DNA of 64,000 bases from Acinetobacter piscicola (GTDB lineage Bacteria > Pseudomonadota > Gammaproteobacteria > Pseudomonadales > Moraxellaceae), in the NCBI RefSeq assembly GCF_002233755.1, contig NZ_KZ268704.1, positions 62,001-126,000 of the forward strand, read 5' to 3'. A program made the position numbers and the translations under genes. The notes beneath the pieces were generated by a model. It worked only from the letters and a program-made list of their open reading frames with translations, did no database searches and was not told the origin of the DNA. The stretch's first letter is position 1. Each line of letters starts with the position of its first letter. Positions 31,434 to 41,734 of this stretch are shown one piece after another.

Positions 31434-32351
31434 TCAATGTTGATCACTACACAAAGAATCAATCGATTGTGACTGCACTTTCATCTTCAATGAACTGAAA
31501 ATAATGCCTAAACAAATAAACACAGCACCAATTAAAATATTGATTGTCAAAGCTTCATGCCAAATCATGTAGCCAAAAAATAAGCTTAAAATTGGAATAC
31601 ACATAATCGAAATCGAGGCAATAAAGGTATCAACCTGACTGACGATCCAATTCCAAAGCACAAATGCAAAGCCTGTTCCGACCACTGCAATATAAAACAA
31701 CATTGAGTCATTGAGCGGATTGAGCCACACTTTAAAATCAAACGACTCAAAAGCCAGCGCACCAATCAAAAGTACACTGCCACCTATTAATAACTGCCAA
31801 ATGGTGAGCTTCATTTTGTCGTAGCTTGTAAAACTCTTCTTGATATAAACGGTTGTCAGTGCCCAGAAAAATCCTGACAAAATCAGGAAAAATTGTCCAA
31901 TTAAAGATAGGTTCATATGAATATGATGCAGTTGTGGCCATAAGATTGAGATCAGTCCTAACGTCCCTAGAACTAATCCTGTAATCTTTTGAGCATTCAA
32001 ACGTTCATTTAAAAAATAATGGGCTAAAACACCGATAAAAATCGGCATTGTAAAGACCAAAACTGCAGACAAACCTGAATCCACAAATTGCATTGCAAAG
32101 GTTTGTGTCACATAAAAACCAAAACAAATCATCAAACTGGAAATGATTAACTTCTTCCACTCACCACGTTTAGGTAAAATCGATTTTCTGAGAATAAATT
32201 GCACAACAATCAATGTGAACGCCGCTAGAATCAAACGCATAGAAATAAATAAGAATGGTGGGAAAATCTGCAAACTGTGTTTTACCAGTCCCCACAATGA
32301 ACCCCAGATCAAACACAGCAAGGCGATTGCACTAACCACTTTAGTATTCAT
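31434..32351 (-). CDS. EamA/DMT-family transporter
   Basis: The 305-residue inner-membrane protein has about ten TM helices in two homologous EamA halves (MNTKVVSAIALLCLIWGSLW; second half from about residue 150). The family includes exporters of amino acids and metabolites; the substrate is unknown. A LysR gene is divergently placed about 160 bp away and probably controls it. Confidence 0.85.
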   Translation of the reverse strand: MNTKVVSAIALLCLIWGSLWGLVKHSLQIFPPFLFISMRLILAAFTLIVVQFILRKSILPKRGEWKKLIISSLMICFGFYVTQTFAMQFVDSGLSAVLVFTMPIFIGVLAHYFLNERLNAQKITGLVLGTLGLISILWPQLHHIHMNLSLIGQFFLILSGFFWALTTVYIKKSFTSYDKMKLTIWQLLIGGSVLLIGALAFESFDFKVWLNPLNDSMLFYIAVVGTGFAFVLWNWIVSQVDTFIASISIMCIPILSLFFGYMIWHEALTINILIGAVFICLGIIFSSLKMKVQSQSIDSLCSDQH

Positions 32352-32512
32352 TGGTTGTACTCAACAGATGGAAAGTAAATTGATTATAAAAAACAAAAGA
32401 CATCATGAATAATGTTATATTTTAATATACCCATCACTTTTTTTAATATCACTTTTTAAGTAAGAAAGTGATCTTTAATTGCCAAACATTTTTAAGCAGT
32501 GAGCAAATATCA

Positions 32513-33364
32513 ATGAATATAGATATAAGTGATATCAAATCATTTGTTGCTGTAGCTGAACTCAAAAGTATTTCAGGTGCTGCCAATAAGCTGAATTATT
32601 TACAATCCAATATGACAGCCAAAATTAAGAAAATTGAAAATCACTATAAACGTCAGCTCTTTATTCGTAAGCCTAAAGGTGTTGAGCTAACTGAATCTGG
32701 CATGAATTTATATGCTCAATACAAAAAAATGATTTTTACGTGGGAAGAAACTGAAAATAAAATCTATCAACAAAAAAAATATTTGCGTTTTGGCACCAAT
32801 ACCAGTTTAGGTGGTATGCGCTTTTATCCTTCATTTAATCAGTTATATGAAACCTACCCTGACCTATCCGTGACCATGAAAACAGGTGCAACAGGTTATA
32901 TCGAAGATGAAATTTTGCAAGGTAATTTAGATATTGCCTATGTATTGGGTCATCCAAATCAAAAAAAGCTGCAATACATTCATAAAGCAGATGATAAATT
33001 AGTACTTATAGGCAAAAATATTCTCAATCATGACAATATAGCTGGCTGCTTAAATCATCAAAATATTTTACTCGCTTCAGAAGAATGTTGTTATTCAACT
33101 GTTTTAAATCAGATTTATACGGATTACCAACTTACCAAAGGCGAATCGACTCATATTTATGATCACGAAGCGCTGATCCAATTTACTCAATTGGGTATGG
33201 GAATTTCGATGATTGCGAAATCATTAATTGCTAAATTTAACATCCAATATTATATGGATATACCTGAACAATATCGTGATATTGGATTGTATTTAATTGC
33301 CAGAAATGATCATGTGTTTACTCCCATTGAGAAACAATTTATTGGACTCAATGATCAGCTTTAA
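32513..33364 (+). CDS. LysR-family transcriptional regulator
   Basis: The 283-residue protein, from ATG 32513, has a winged helix-turn-helix (SDIKSFVAVAELKSISGAAN, then KLNYLQSNMTAKIKKIE) and a substrate-binding-like effector domain. A GTG at 32468 would add 15 residues not usual for the family. It diverges from the EamA exporter gene, the typical layout for a LysR regulator and its target. The effector is unknown. Confidence 0.83.
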   Translation: MNIDISDIKSFVAVAELKSISGAANKLNYLQSNMTAKIKKIENHYKRQLFIRKPKGVELTESGMNLYAQYKKMIFTWEETENKIYQQKKYLRFGTNTSLGGMRFYPSFNQLYETYPDLSVTMKTGATGYIEDEILQGNLDIAYVLGHPNQKKLQYIHKADDKLVLIGKNILNHDNIAGCLNHQNILLASEECCYSTVLNQIYTDYQLTKGESTHIYDHEALIQFTQLGMGISMIAKSLIAKFNIQYYMDIPEQYRDIGLYLIARNDHVFTPIEKQFIGLNDQL

Positions 33365-33410
33365 TGGATCTTAGATGTCTGTTTTTTAAATGGATAATTA
33401 AGTTTAAAAA

Positions 33411-33758
33411 TCAGCCTTTCATATCAGTTGCTGCAAAATTCAAAGTTTGATTAGGTTGCCACTTGAATAACGAGAAAAAAAGCATCGTTACAGCAAATAA
33501 AGTTCCCAATGGAAATGCATTTAACATAAAAATAGTGAAAAAGATGGACGCCAAACGACTACTTGTACGTCCTGATTTTACTCCTTTGGCACATAAAAAA
33601 TGCACACAGATTAACGTTAATTTCCCTAGAAAACTTCCAAAAAGATATGCCGAATGATCTACGAATAATTGATAAAACATATAGATCAAATCAAAAATTA
33701 AAATAAATGCCACAATCCGATGTAATGCCGATAAAATTTGATTATTGCTATTTGGCAC
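33411..33758 (-). CDS. Hypothetical small membrane protein
   Basis: The 115-residue protein has three predicted TM helices (ILSALHRIVAFILIFDLIYM; FGSFLGKLTLICVHFL; IFFTIFMLNAFPLGTLFAVT) and a polar C-terminus. The family is not recognised with confidence. It stands alone between the convergent LysR gene and divergent argG. Confidence 0.6.
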   Translation of the reverse strand: MPNSNNQILSALHRIVAFILIFDLIYMFYQLFVDHSAYLFGSFLGKLTLICVHFLCAKGVKSGRTSSRLASIFFTIFMLNAFPLGTLFAVTMLFFSLFKWQPNQTLNFAATDMKG

Positions 33759-33897
33759 TGCTTTATCCTTCCATCTAGTCTTGGGTTGAATCTCTTCATT
33801 CTTATCGTAAAACTTTATATTTTTAGAATATTAATCTGTTTTTTAAATCAAAAAATAATATTTCCACCAGCAACACCAAAAATTTCGTATTGAAGGG

Positions 33898-33906
33898 TGC
33901 TATAAT
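33898..33906 (+). promoter_or_regulatory. argG extended -10 promoter element
   Basis: TGCTATAAT is a perfect TATAAT with an extended -10 TG, 72 bases before the argG start codon. No good -35 is visible, consistent with an extended -10 promoter. Confidence 0.55.
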
Positions 33907-33965
33907 ACTGCGTTAATAAAATTCTCTTCGGCTACCAAAAGTATATGGTGCCTATTTCGAAATAG

Positions 33966-35321
<1,356 letters not shown>

Positions 35322-35341
35322 GTTCGTTTGATCACAATGAA

Positions 35342-35376
35342 CGTAAAAAAACCGCCAATAATGGCGGTTTTTTTAC
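35342..35376 (+). terminator. Terminator after argG
   Basis: A perfect 16-bp inverted repeat (CGTAAAAAAACCGCCA / TGGCGGTTTTTTTACG) with a 4-base loop lies 20 bases past the argG stop. It has T-runs on both strands, so it could work bidirectionally. Confidence 0.93.
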
Positions 35377-35398
35377 GACAAAATTTTTATGATTAAAT

Positions 35399-35722
35399 AG
35401 GGGCTGTTGACAATTCGTCTATGATTGCGACTATGAGTGTTTTTTAGGCGATACTAGGCGTGAAATACAAAATTTAGTCATTCTAAATGATGAGAAACAC
35501 TGTTTCGCAAGGCAACAACGTAGCGTCAAAAAACACTCTAGTCCCCGCTGCGCCTTGCGCTACGAACGAAGCAATGCTTTGTTCTTGCTCAGGTTGTGGC
35601 TAAAATTATCTCAGCCTTCGTTATGAAACTTGAAAATAGTCTCGCTATTCTCTTCGTTTCATTCCTCGTCTGCTCAATTTTAGCCTACAACGCAAGCCAT
35701 TTATGAAATGTCAACAGACCCT
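35399..35722. mobile_element. MITE-like non-autonomous element
   Basis: This 324-bp stretch without a gene is bounded by imperfect terminal inverted repeats: AGGGGCTGTTGACAATTC on the left and, read inward from the right, AGGGTCTGTTGACATTTC (15 of 18 identical). A second inverted pair lies inside: GAGTGTTTTTTAGGC near 35434 and GCGTCAAAAAACACTC near 35523. No clear target duplication was found. It appears inserted between the argG terminator and the next gene. Confidence 0.7.
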
Positions 35723-35750
35723 AATCATTACAAAATATCAAATTCTAAAA

Positions 35751-35999
35751 CTATGATTCTTCAGCATTCTTTTGAACGAGTTTAATTTGTTCTTTATTTT
35801 CTTGCTCAAGTTTTTGTTGTTGCTTTTTCAACTCAACCTTTTCCGCATGTTGTTGACGTATCAGATCATATTCTCGTTTCGTTTCAGCATCATTTTTGGC
35901 AGCAATAAAAAGCATTCCAATCAAAAAAAGAGGTAATAGTAACGCTAATGCGCCGAAAATATAAATCTTTGGAAATTTCTTTGAACTTACCTGCGTCAT
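35751..35999 (-). CDS. Small membrane protein with coiled-coil tail
   Basis: The 82-residue protein has one TM helix (IYIFGALALLLPLFLIGMLF) followed by a charged helical tail rich in Lys, Glu and Gln that should form a coiled coil. The family is not recognised. It stands alone between the MITE and the esterase gene. Confidence 0.6.
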   Translation of the reverse strand: MTQVSSKKFPKIYIFGALALLLPLFLIGMLFIAAKNDAETKREYDLIRQQHAEKVELKKQQQKLEQENKEQIKLVQKNAEES

Positions 36000-36100
36000 A
36001 AATTTACATCAATCAATAGCGTTTAGGTCGATCAATATAACAGAAGATTTTCGATATACAAATTTTGTTGCTATTGCATTTATACATTTTCAAAAAGAGA

Positions 36101-36125
36101 GAAAACCGTAGCTCCCTCTCTTTTA
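36101..36125 (-). terminator. Terminator after the esterase gene
   Basis: AAAAGAGAG / CTCTCTTTT pairing around a 7-base centre with a T-run on the minus strand lies 13 bases past the stop codon. Confidence 0.7.
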
Positions 36126-36137
36126 TCCATCTTACAA

Positions 36138-37379
36138 TTATTGATTTGCTGGCATTTTTGCTTTAATAAATGCAACCAATTGCGGATTCATTTCAACAAT
36201 TGCCTGCGTATGACTTGCACCAACCACAGGTAAGAAAGTCACATCTGTACCCATGTCTTTTAAACCTTGTTGCAAAGCATTCGTCACAGGATAAGGCACT
36301 GCCATATCCGCTGTACCTTGAATAATCATCACAGGTGTATTGATTTTTTTGGTCGCAGGTTGATTATCAACTAAGAACTTTTTAACTGTTGGATTTTCTT
36401 GGAAATCCCCAGCTAAACCGGGATAATCCAAAACAGTTTTATTTGCATTTTTTACAATGAAATCACGAATATCTGCGGCAAACTTATTATGTAAATCATC
36501 TAAGCATAAGCCATTTTCACCCGTAGTACCTTCAGCAAATTCTGCAATCGTTCTTGAACGTTCTTGGAAAATTTCACGATAATTAAATTTCGGTTCGTAC
36601 GCTGTAATCCCGACAGTGGTATAAGCAGCGTAGGCCAATAATTCTGCATAAACTTCAACCGCTGTTCCAACAGGTACTTTACCCTCTTGCTCTTGTTGAA
36701 GAAGATTTTTGATTGCTTGCGGAGCAACAACAGAAATAATGTAGCCTAAACTTGATGCAGGGGCACCAGCAACCGCACCTTTATAATTTGAATCGCTATT
36801 GGATAGCTCAGCCGTTCCTAAAGAACCATGTCCACCTTGAGATTGTCCGACTGACATCCACTGACCATTGATTTGACTACCGTAATGATCTTTATAGGCT
36901 TTTACTGCATAAATTGCCGAATTCGCTTCGCTCTTTAAGTTTAAATAAGGATGAATCCCTGCTGTACCCAGACCTTCATAATCTGGTGCAATAACGACGT
37001 AGCCTTCTGCCAATAAGCTTTCAGCCATGTTTTTGAAGCGTGGATTAAATGCATTATTACTCGGTGCACAACTATCGCCAATTCCTACAGTTCCATGCTC
37101 CCATACCACAACTTTCCACCCATTCGCTGGTCGCGTTGTTTTCGGTACAAAGACCATGGCTGTCGCTTTCTTGGTTTCACCCAATACATTCGGCATGTTA
37201 TAGGTCATGACTTTAACTGTGGCTGCTGATGTCATGCTGTCTAAATTGTATGTTTTTTCTGAAACATAACTTTTATTGGTAGACCATTGATTATTATCAT
37301 CATCGTCATTACATGCTGCCAAAAATAATGTTGCGCTACATGTAATTGCGAGTAATGTCCGTTTAAGCATTATATTCAT
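36138..37379 (-). CDS. Lipoprotein alpha/beta-hydrolase (secretory lipase/esterase type)
   Basis: The 413-residue protein has a lipoprotein signal (lipobox LAAC, Cys about residue 23, followed by an Asp-rich linker NDDDDNN). The alpha/beta-hydrolase fold shows the nucleophile elbow GQSQGG near residue 185, a late Asp in IIQGTADMAVP and a His in GASHTQ. This fits secreted lipases/esterases acting on acyl esters outside the inner membrane. The ATG at 37379 follows AAGGG by 6 bases. It is monocistronic. Confidence 0.85.
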   Translation of the reverse strand: MNIMLKRTLLAITCSATLFLAACNDDDDNNQWSTNKSYVSEKTYNLDSMTSAATVKVMTYNMPNVLGETKKATAMVFVPKTTRPANGWKVVVWEHGTVGIGDSCAPSNNAFNPRFKNMAESLLAEGYVVIAPDYEGLGTAGIHPYLNLKSEANSAIYAVKAYKDHYGSQINGQWMSVGQSQGGHGSLGTAELSNSDSNYKGAVAGAPASSLGYIISVVAPQAIKNLLQQEQEGKVPVGTAVEVYAELLAYAAYTTVGITAYEPKFNYREIFQERSRTIAEFAEGTTGENGLCLDDLHNKFAADIRDFIVKNANKTVLDYPGLAGDFQENPTVKKFLVDNQPATKKINTPVMIIQGTADMAVPYPVTNALQQGLKDMGTDVTFLPVVGASHTQAIVEMNPQLVAFIKAKMPANQ

Positions 37380-37606
37380 AAGTTACCCTTCTATTTGTAT
37401 TGTAATTTAACTGACTTCATGTCTTCTGATACTTAAACATAAAAAAAAGCACCTTACTAGTGCGCTTTTGATCTGAATTTCAAACGAATTCAATGTCTTT
37501 AAATAATCTATGCAGATGTTCACATTAAAATACAGATTCTTATTCCTAAGGGATAAGCATCTAGTATTTAAATACTCAAAAACATCTGCTCATTCTTTCT
37601 TTAGTT

Positions 37607-38485
37607 TTAAATGAACGAAGCAAATATCCCTATAAAAATGATTAAACCAACCCAACGATTATGACGAAATGCCCAAAAGCAACGTTGTGGGTCTCGGTCA
37701 TTGGTTTTCATCCATTGATAAATAAAATCAGCACAAACAAGTAATAAAGCTGTAAGCCCAAATGGAACAAGAATATTTTCTAAATAAAATGCTGTGGCAA
37801 TCAATGCAACACTCAAAGCCTGAAGTATTGAAATGATTTGAATATCATATTTTCCAAATAAAATTGCTGTAGATTTCACACCAATTTTTAAATCATATTC
37901 TCGGTCTGTAATCGCATATTGCGTGTCATAAGCCACTGTCCAAGCCAAATTACCAAAATATAGCAACCAACAGGTTAAATTGGGTTCAACACCAACGGCG
38001 GTATAACCCATTGGAATTGACCATGAAAATGCAGCACCTAAGAACACTTGTGGTAAGTGAGTATAACGCTTCATAAATGGGTAAATAAACGCCAAAAATA
38101 AAGCACCAAAAGACCAGTAAAAAGTTTCAATTGGGAGGAAAAATAGCATGGTAGCACTGGCAGCAACTAAGGCTAAAAAAACAAAAATTGCTTCTTTAGC
38201 ACGAATAATACCCGTCGCTAAAGGGCGAGTTTTGGTACGCTCTACATGTGCATCCACTTTACGATCCGCAAAATCGTTGATTGCACAACCCGCTGCTCGC
38301 ATAAAAATCGTCCCTAAAATCATTGGAATTAAAATCCCAATTGCAGGAATACCTTTATTTGCAATCCACATTGCCCACATGGTTGGCCAGAAAACCAATT
38401 CTGTACCTATCGGTTTATCAAATCGGCATAAATAGTAATATGCTTCTAAACGTTGTTGCCAAGTGGTGTGTTGAACAGTTGTCAT
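37607..38485 (-). CDS. ubiA: 4-hydroxybenzoate polyprenyltransferase
   Basis: The 292-residue inner-membrane prenyltransferase attaches the polyprenyl tail to 4-hydroxybenzoate in ubiquinone synthesis. Two Asp-rich motifs are visible: NDFADRKVDAHVERTKTRPL near residue 67 and ITDREYDLKIGVKS near residue 192, with about eight TM helices. It follows ubiC by 17 bp, so the two sequential pathway steps are co-transcribed. Confidence 0.94.
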   Translation of the reverse strand: MTTVQHTTWQQRLEAYYYLCRFDKPIGTELVFWPTMWAMWIANKGIPAIGILIPMILGTIFMRAAGCAINDFADRKVDAHVERTKTRPLATGIIRAKEAIFVFLALVAASATMLFFLPIETFYWSFGALFLAFIYPFMKRYTHLPQVFLGAAFSWSIPMGYTAVGVEPNLTCWLLYFGNLAWTVAYDTQYAITDREYDLKIGVKSTAILFGKYDIQIISILQALSVALIATAFYLENILVPFGLTALLLVCADFIYQWMKTNDRDPQRCFWAFRHNRWVGLIIFIGIFASFI

Positions 38486-38502
38486 AACAATCCTTCAGTA
38501 CC

Positions 38503-39000
38503 TTATTTTGAAATACTTTGCTGTTTTAGAAATTGCTCAAAAGCAGGTAAAAATGTTTCTTGAACAATAAATTTACAACCATGCCAAGTATAACAACTTT
38601 GTCGTGTCCAACCTTCTTCAAGCAATAATACACGTCGTTCACATTGAGGATTGGTACGTTGAAATAGAAACTTTCCAATTGGCTTATTTCGGATATGTTT
38701 AAATAAACGTGCTTTGCTATGAATACTTAAAATAGGGAAAATACTTTTTGCTTTGACCCACGGTTGTTCTTCGCAACCAAATAAATAGCTTTCACGCACC
38801 CATGATGTATGCTGATGCGGCATTTTCATCCATTGACTATCAATAAATGTAAGTCTTTTATAATGTTCTTGAATGGGTTGAACACTAAACGTACCACCAG
38901 CAAGGTCAGTCAATTGTTGAGTAAGAGAACCTGAAGCATACAACCATGTTTTTAATTCTAAAGGAATTTGTTTTTCCTGATTTTTGCATGATTGAGCCAA
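38503..39000 (-). CDS. ubiC: Chorismate lyase
   Basis: The 165-residue cytoplasmic enzyme converts chorismate to 4-hydroxybenzoate and pyruvate. Family features include WLYASGSLTQQL near residue 15, WVRESYLFG near residue 67, and RTNPQCERRVLLLEEGWTRQ. It is the first gene of the ubiC-ubiA operon. Confidence 0.9.
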   Translation of the reverse strand: MAQSCKNQEKQIPLELKTWLYASGSLTQQLTDLAGGTFSVQPIQEHYKRLTFIDSQWMKMPHQHTSWVRESYLFGCEEQPWVKAKSIFPILSIHSKARLFKHIRNKPIGKFLFQRTNPQCERRVLLLEEGWTRQSCYTWHGCKFIVQETFLPAFEQFLKQQSISK

Positions 39001-39156
39001 TGTTCTCTCCTATTTTTCAATAAAGTCGCAGTTTAACTGAAAATATCAGATATAAGCAGATGAAGCGTAAAATATATCATTTAGATGAATATTTTGCGTA
39101 TTAATCATATATTTTATCAAATCATGATTTTTCTCATCTTTGGATAAATCAACAAT

Positions 39157-39183
39157 AAAAAAACCCGCACAAGGCGGGTTTTT
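39157..39183 (-). terminator. Terminator after glnA
   Basis: AAAAACCCGC / GCGGGTTTTT stem with a T-run on the minus strand, about 24 bases past the glnA stop. Confidence 0.88.
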
Positions 39184-39206
39184 CATCACTTAAATTCGAA
39201 AACGAA

Positions 39207-40622
39207 TTACAAGCTGTAGTACATATCAAATTCAACTGGGTGAGTTGTCGTGTTAAGACGACGAACATCTTCAGTTTTAAGTTCGATGTATGCATCTAAC
39301 ATTTCTTTAGTGAACACGCCACCTTTAAGAAGGAAGTCTTGATCCGCTTTAAGTGCTTCAAGCGCCATATCTAGGCTATGAGCAACTGTTGGGATTTTAG
39401 CTTCTTCTTCAGGAGGAAGATCATACAAGTTTTTATCAGCAGCTTCACCTGGGTGGATCTTGTTTTGGATACCATCAAGACCAGCCATTAACAATGCTGC
39501 AAAACCTAAGTATGGGTTCATCATTGGATCTGGGAAACGTGCTTCGATACGCTTACCTTTAGGGCTAGAAACGTATGGAATACGGATAGAAGCAGAACGG
39601 TTACGTGCTGAGTAAGCAAGCATAATTGGTGCTTCGAAGTGTGGAACTAAACGCTTATACGAGTTCGTAGAAGGGTTTGTAATCGCATTCAATGCACGAG
39701 CGTGCTTGATGATACCACCGATGAAGTAAAGCGCCATTTCAGAAAGGCCAGCGTATTCATCACCAGCAAACAAGTTCTTGCCATCTTTAGAGATAGACAT
39801 ATGAACGTGCATACCAGAACCATTATCACCAACCATTGGCTTAGGCATGAAAGTCGCAGTTTTTGCATATTGGTGCGCAACGTTCCAAACAGCATATTTG
39901 AACTGTTGAACTTCGTCAGCTTTACGTACCATTGTGTTGAAACTTACACCAATTTCTAACTGGCAAGATGCAACTTCGTGGTGGTGTACTTCTACACGAC
40001 CTGGGCCCATGATGTCTTCGATACGAGCACACATTTCAGCACGCATATCTTGTGAAGAATCAACTGGAGGAACTGGGAAATAACCACCTTTAACGCGAGG
40101 ACGGTGGCCAGAGTTACCTGCTTCGTAATCTTTACCTGTTGACCAAGCCGCTTCTTCAGCGATCAATGTGTGGCGAGCGCCAGACATGTCGATGTCCCAT
40201 TTAACTTCGTCGAAAACAAAGAATTCTGGCTCTGGGCCAAAGAATGCAGTATCACCAATACCTGTAGATTTTAGGTATTCTTCAGCACGACGAGCAATTG
40301 AACGTGGATCACGGTCATAACCTTGACCAGTAGAAGGTTCAATTACATCACAAGTTACAACGATAGTTGCTTCAGCAAAGAACGGGTCAAGGAAAGCAGT
40401 TTCTGGATCTGGACGTAGAATCATGTCAGATGCTTCAATGCCTTTCCAACCAGCGATTGAAGAACCATCAAACATTTTACCATCTTCAAAAGTATCTTCA
40501 TCGATAGTATCTGATGGGTAGCTTACGTGCTGCTCTTTACCCTTAGTATCAGTAAAGCGAAAATCGACCCATTTTGCGCCACTTTCTTGTATGAGTTGAA
40601 GGACTTTGTTCGCCATGCTCAT
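39207..40622 (-). CDS. glnA: Glutamine synthetase, type I
   Basis: The 471-residue enzyme (start ATG 40622, six bases after GGAG) makes glutamine from glutamate, ammonia and ATP. Motifs include [18 protein letters not shown], the ATP/metal region [18 protein letters not shown], and [17 protein letters not shown]. The NLYDLPPEE site contains the Tyr that is adenylylated in beta-type enzymes. A sigma-54 promoter and NtrC box lie upstream. It stands alone; no ntrBC follows. Confidence 0.96.
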   Translation of the reverse strand: MSMANKVLQLIQESGAKWVDFRFTDTKGKEQHVSYPSDTIDEDTFEDGKMFDGSSIAGWKGIEASDMILRPDPETAFLDPFFAEATIVVTCDVIEPSTGQGYDRDPRSIARRAEEYLKSTGIGDTAFFGPEPEFFVFDEVKWDIDMSGARHTLIAEEAAWSTGKDYEAGNSGHRPRVKGGYFPVPPVDSSQDMRAEMCARIEDIMGPGRVEVHHHEVASCQLEIGVSFNTMVRKADEVQQFKYAVWNVAHQYAKTATFMPKPMVGDNGSGMHVHMSISKDGKNLFAGDEYAGLSEMALYFIGGIIKHARALNAITNPSTNSYKRLVPHFEAPIMLAYSARNRSASIRIPYVSSPKGKRIEARFPDPMMNPYLGFAALLMAGLDGIQNKIHPGEAADKNLYDLPPEEEAKIPTVAHSLDMALEALKADQDFLLKGGVFTKEMLDAYIELKTEDVRRLNTTTHPVEFDMYYSL

Positions 40623-40682
40623 TTTGCTCCAATGCATTTTTGTTGCACTTACAAAGTGCGTGTTAGTAGTTGATGTTTATAT

Positions 40683-40698
40683 AGCAATTACCGTACCA
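40683..40698 (-). promoter_or_regulatory. Sigma-54 promoter of glnA
   Basis: On the minus strand TGGTACGGTAATTGCT matches TGGCAC-N5-TTGCW with correct GG-N10-GC spacing. The predicted start, near 40672, gives a 50-base leader before glnA. Confidence 0.8.
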
Positions 40699-40846
40699 AC
40701 TTTTTAAACGGCTGCTAAAATATTGAAATCCTTATTAGAAAATAAGCTTAGCAACCTTTAATTTCTAACTATTATACTGAGAGTATTTAGAATTGCACTA
40801 TATTCAAACACACTTGCAAATTTTATATTACAATGCGCAACTTTAA

Positions 40847-40863
40847 TGCACCAACTTTGTGCA
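40847..40863 (-). promoter_or_regulatory. Candidate NtrC binding site upstream of glnA
   Basis: TGCACCAACTTTGTGCA matches TGCACC-N5-GGTGCA at 11 of 12 positions. It lies about 160 bp upstream of the sigma-54 promoter, a normal enhancer distance. Confidence 0.7.
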
Positions 40864-40947
40864 AATATACTTATTTGTTTTAATTTGGTGCTTATTTTGC
40901 CTTAAATAAGTCTATTTTACTGAATTTATCTAAATATAATTTAAAAA

Positions 40948-40976
40948 CAAAAAAAGCGTATCAATGAATACGCTTT
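40948..40976 (-). terminator. Terminator of the small-GTPase gene pair
   Basis: AAAGCGTAT / ATACGCTTT stem with a 6-base loop, running into TTTTTGTTTTT on the minus strand, 62 bases after the GTPase stop. Confidence 0.78.
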
Positions 40977-41038
40977 CAAAATTGGTTTATCAGACTGATA
41001 AAAAATTAAATACAGTACTAAATAGATAGCTTTATAAG

Positions 41039-41572
41039 TTAACCAAATTCAACTTCTGCACGGGCAATCAATGCTTCAACCATAAGTAATACATCATCTT
41101 TTTCTCTAGCATCAATTGCAAAAATAGGCATAGTGAGCTGATTCAAATGCATCCAGTCTTTATATTGTTTTAACAAATGTTGTGGATCTTCATCAACATG
41201 AGTCACGCCGACAACGATATTATTTACATATTCTTTAAAGGCTTGAAAATAAAATTTTAAATCTTCAATTGCATCTTTTTGCGAATGGTCAATCAATACC
41301 ACTGCACCAATCGCTCCTTTGCAAATCACAGACCATACGAAATCAAAGCGATCTTGTCCTGGTGTACCATACAGACCCACTGCAACTTCATCATCCAGTT
41401 TGATTTCTCCGTAATCAATTCCAACTGTAGTCAATGCTTTACTATGCGCTTGTTCATCGGTATTGTGCGCTTCGGTTGAAAGTACCGATATTTCAGATAA
41501 TGATTTAATCGCTGCTGTTTTACCAGCACCCATTTTACCGCCAAATACAATTTTATATTTATGTAGTATCAC
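41039..41572 (-). CDS. Small Ras-like GTPase (COG2229 type)
   Basis: The 177-residue GTPase has a P-loop GGKMGAGKT (residues 11-19) and a G3 GTPGQDRF motif; the G4 element is probably THVD. It resembles bacterial Ras/MglA-like regulators (COG2229) that act as spatial or polarity switches. The preceding gene on the same strand may encode its partner. No roadblock-type gene is next to it. Function is unknown. Confidence 0.75.
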   Translation of the reverse strand: MILHKYKIVFGGKMGAGKTAAIKSLSEISVLSTEAHNTDEQAHSKALTTVGIDYGEIKLDDEVAVGLYGTPGQDRFDFVWSVICKGAIGAVVLIDHSQKDAIEDLKFYFQAFKEYVNNIVVGVTHVDEDPQHLLKQYKDWMHLNQLTMPIFAIDAREKDDVLLMVEALIARAEVEFG

Positions 41573-41734
41573 TTCATCACCTGTTGTATTTATTACACTT
41601 TTAGCAGACTGTAAATTTATTTTTAATACACATAAAGTTTAACAACTTAACTTTGTAAAACTTAGCTTAGCAAAAACTGAGTTTAGTGAATATGTGCAAC
41701 AAAATACTTTACAATGAACGTTCATTGTCTAGCT

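Noticed and set aside
37440..37475. Possible terminator hairpin between ubiA and the esterase gene (AAAAGCAC / GTGCGCTTTT).
   Set aside because: Pairing needs a bulge and the stem is short; too weak to list.
40844..40860. A second sigma-54-like sequence (TGGTGCATTAAAGTTGC, minus strand) upstream of glnA.
   Set aside because: GG-to-GC spacing is 12 instead of 10, so it cannot be a sigma-54 promoter.
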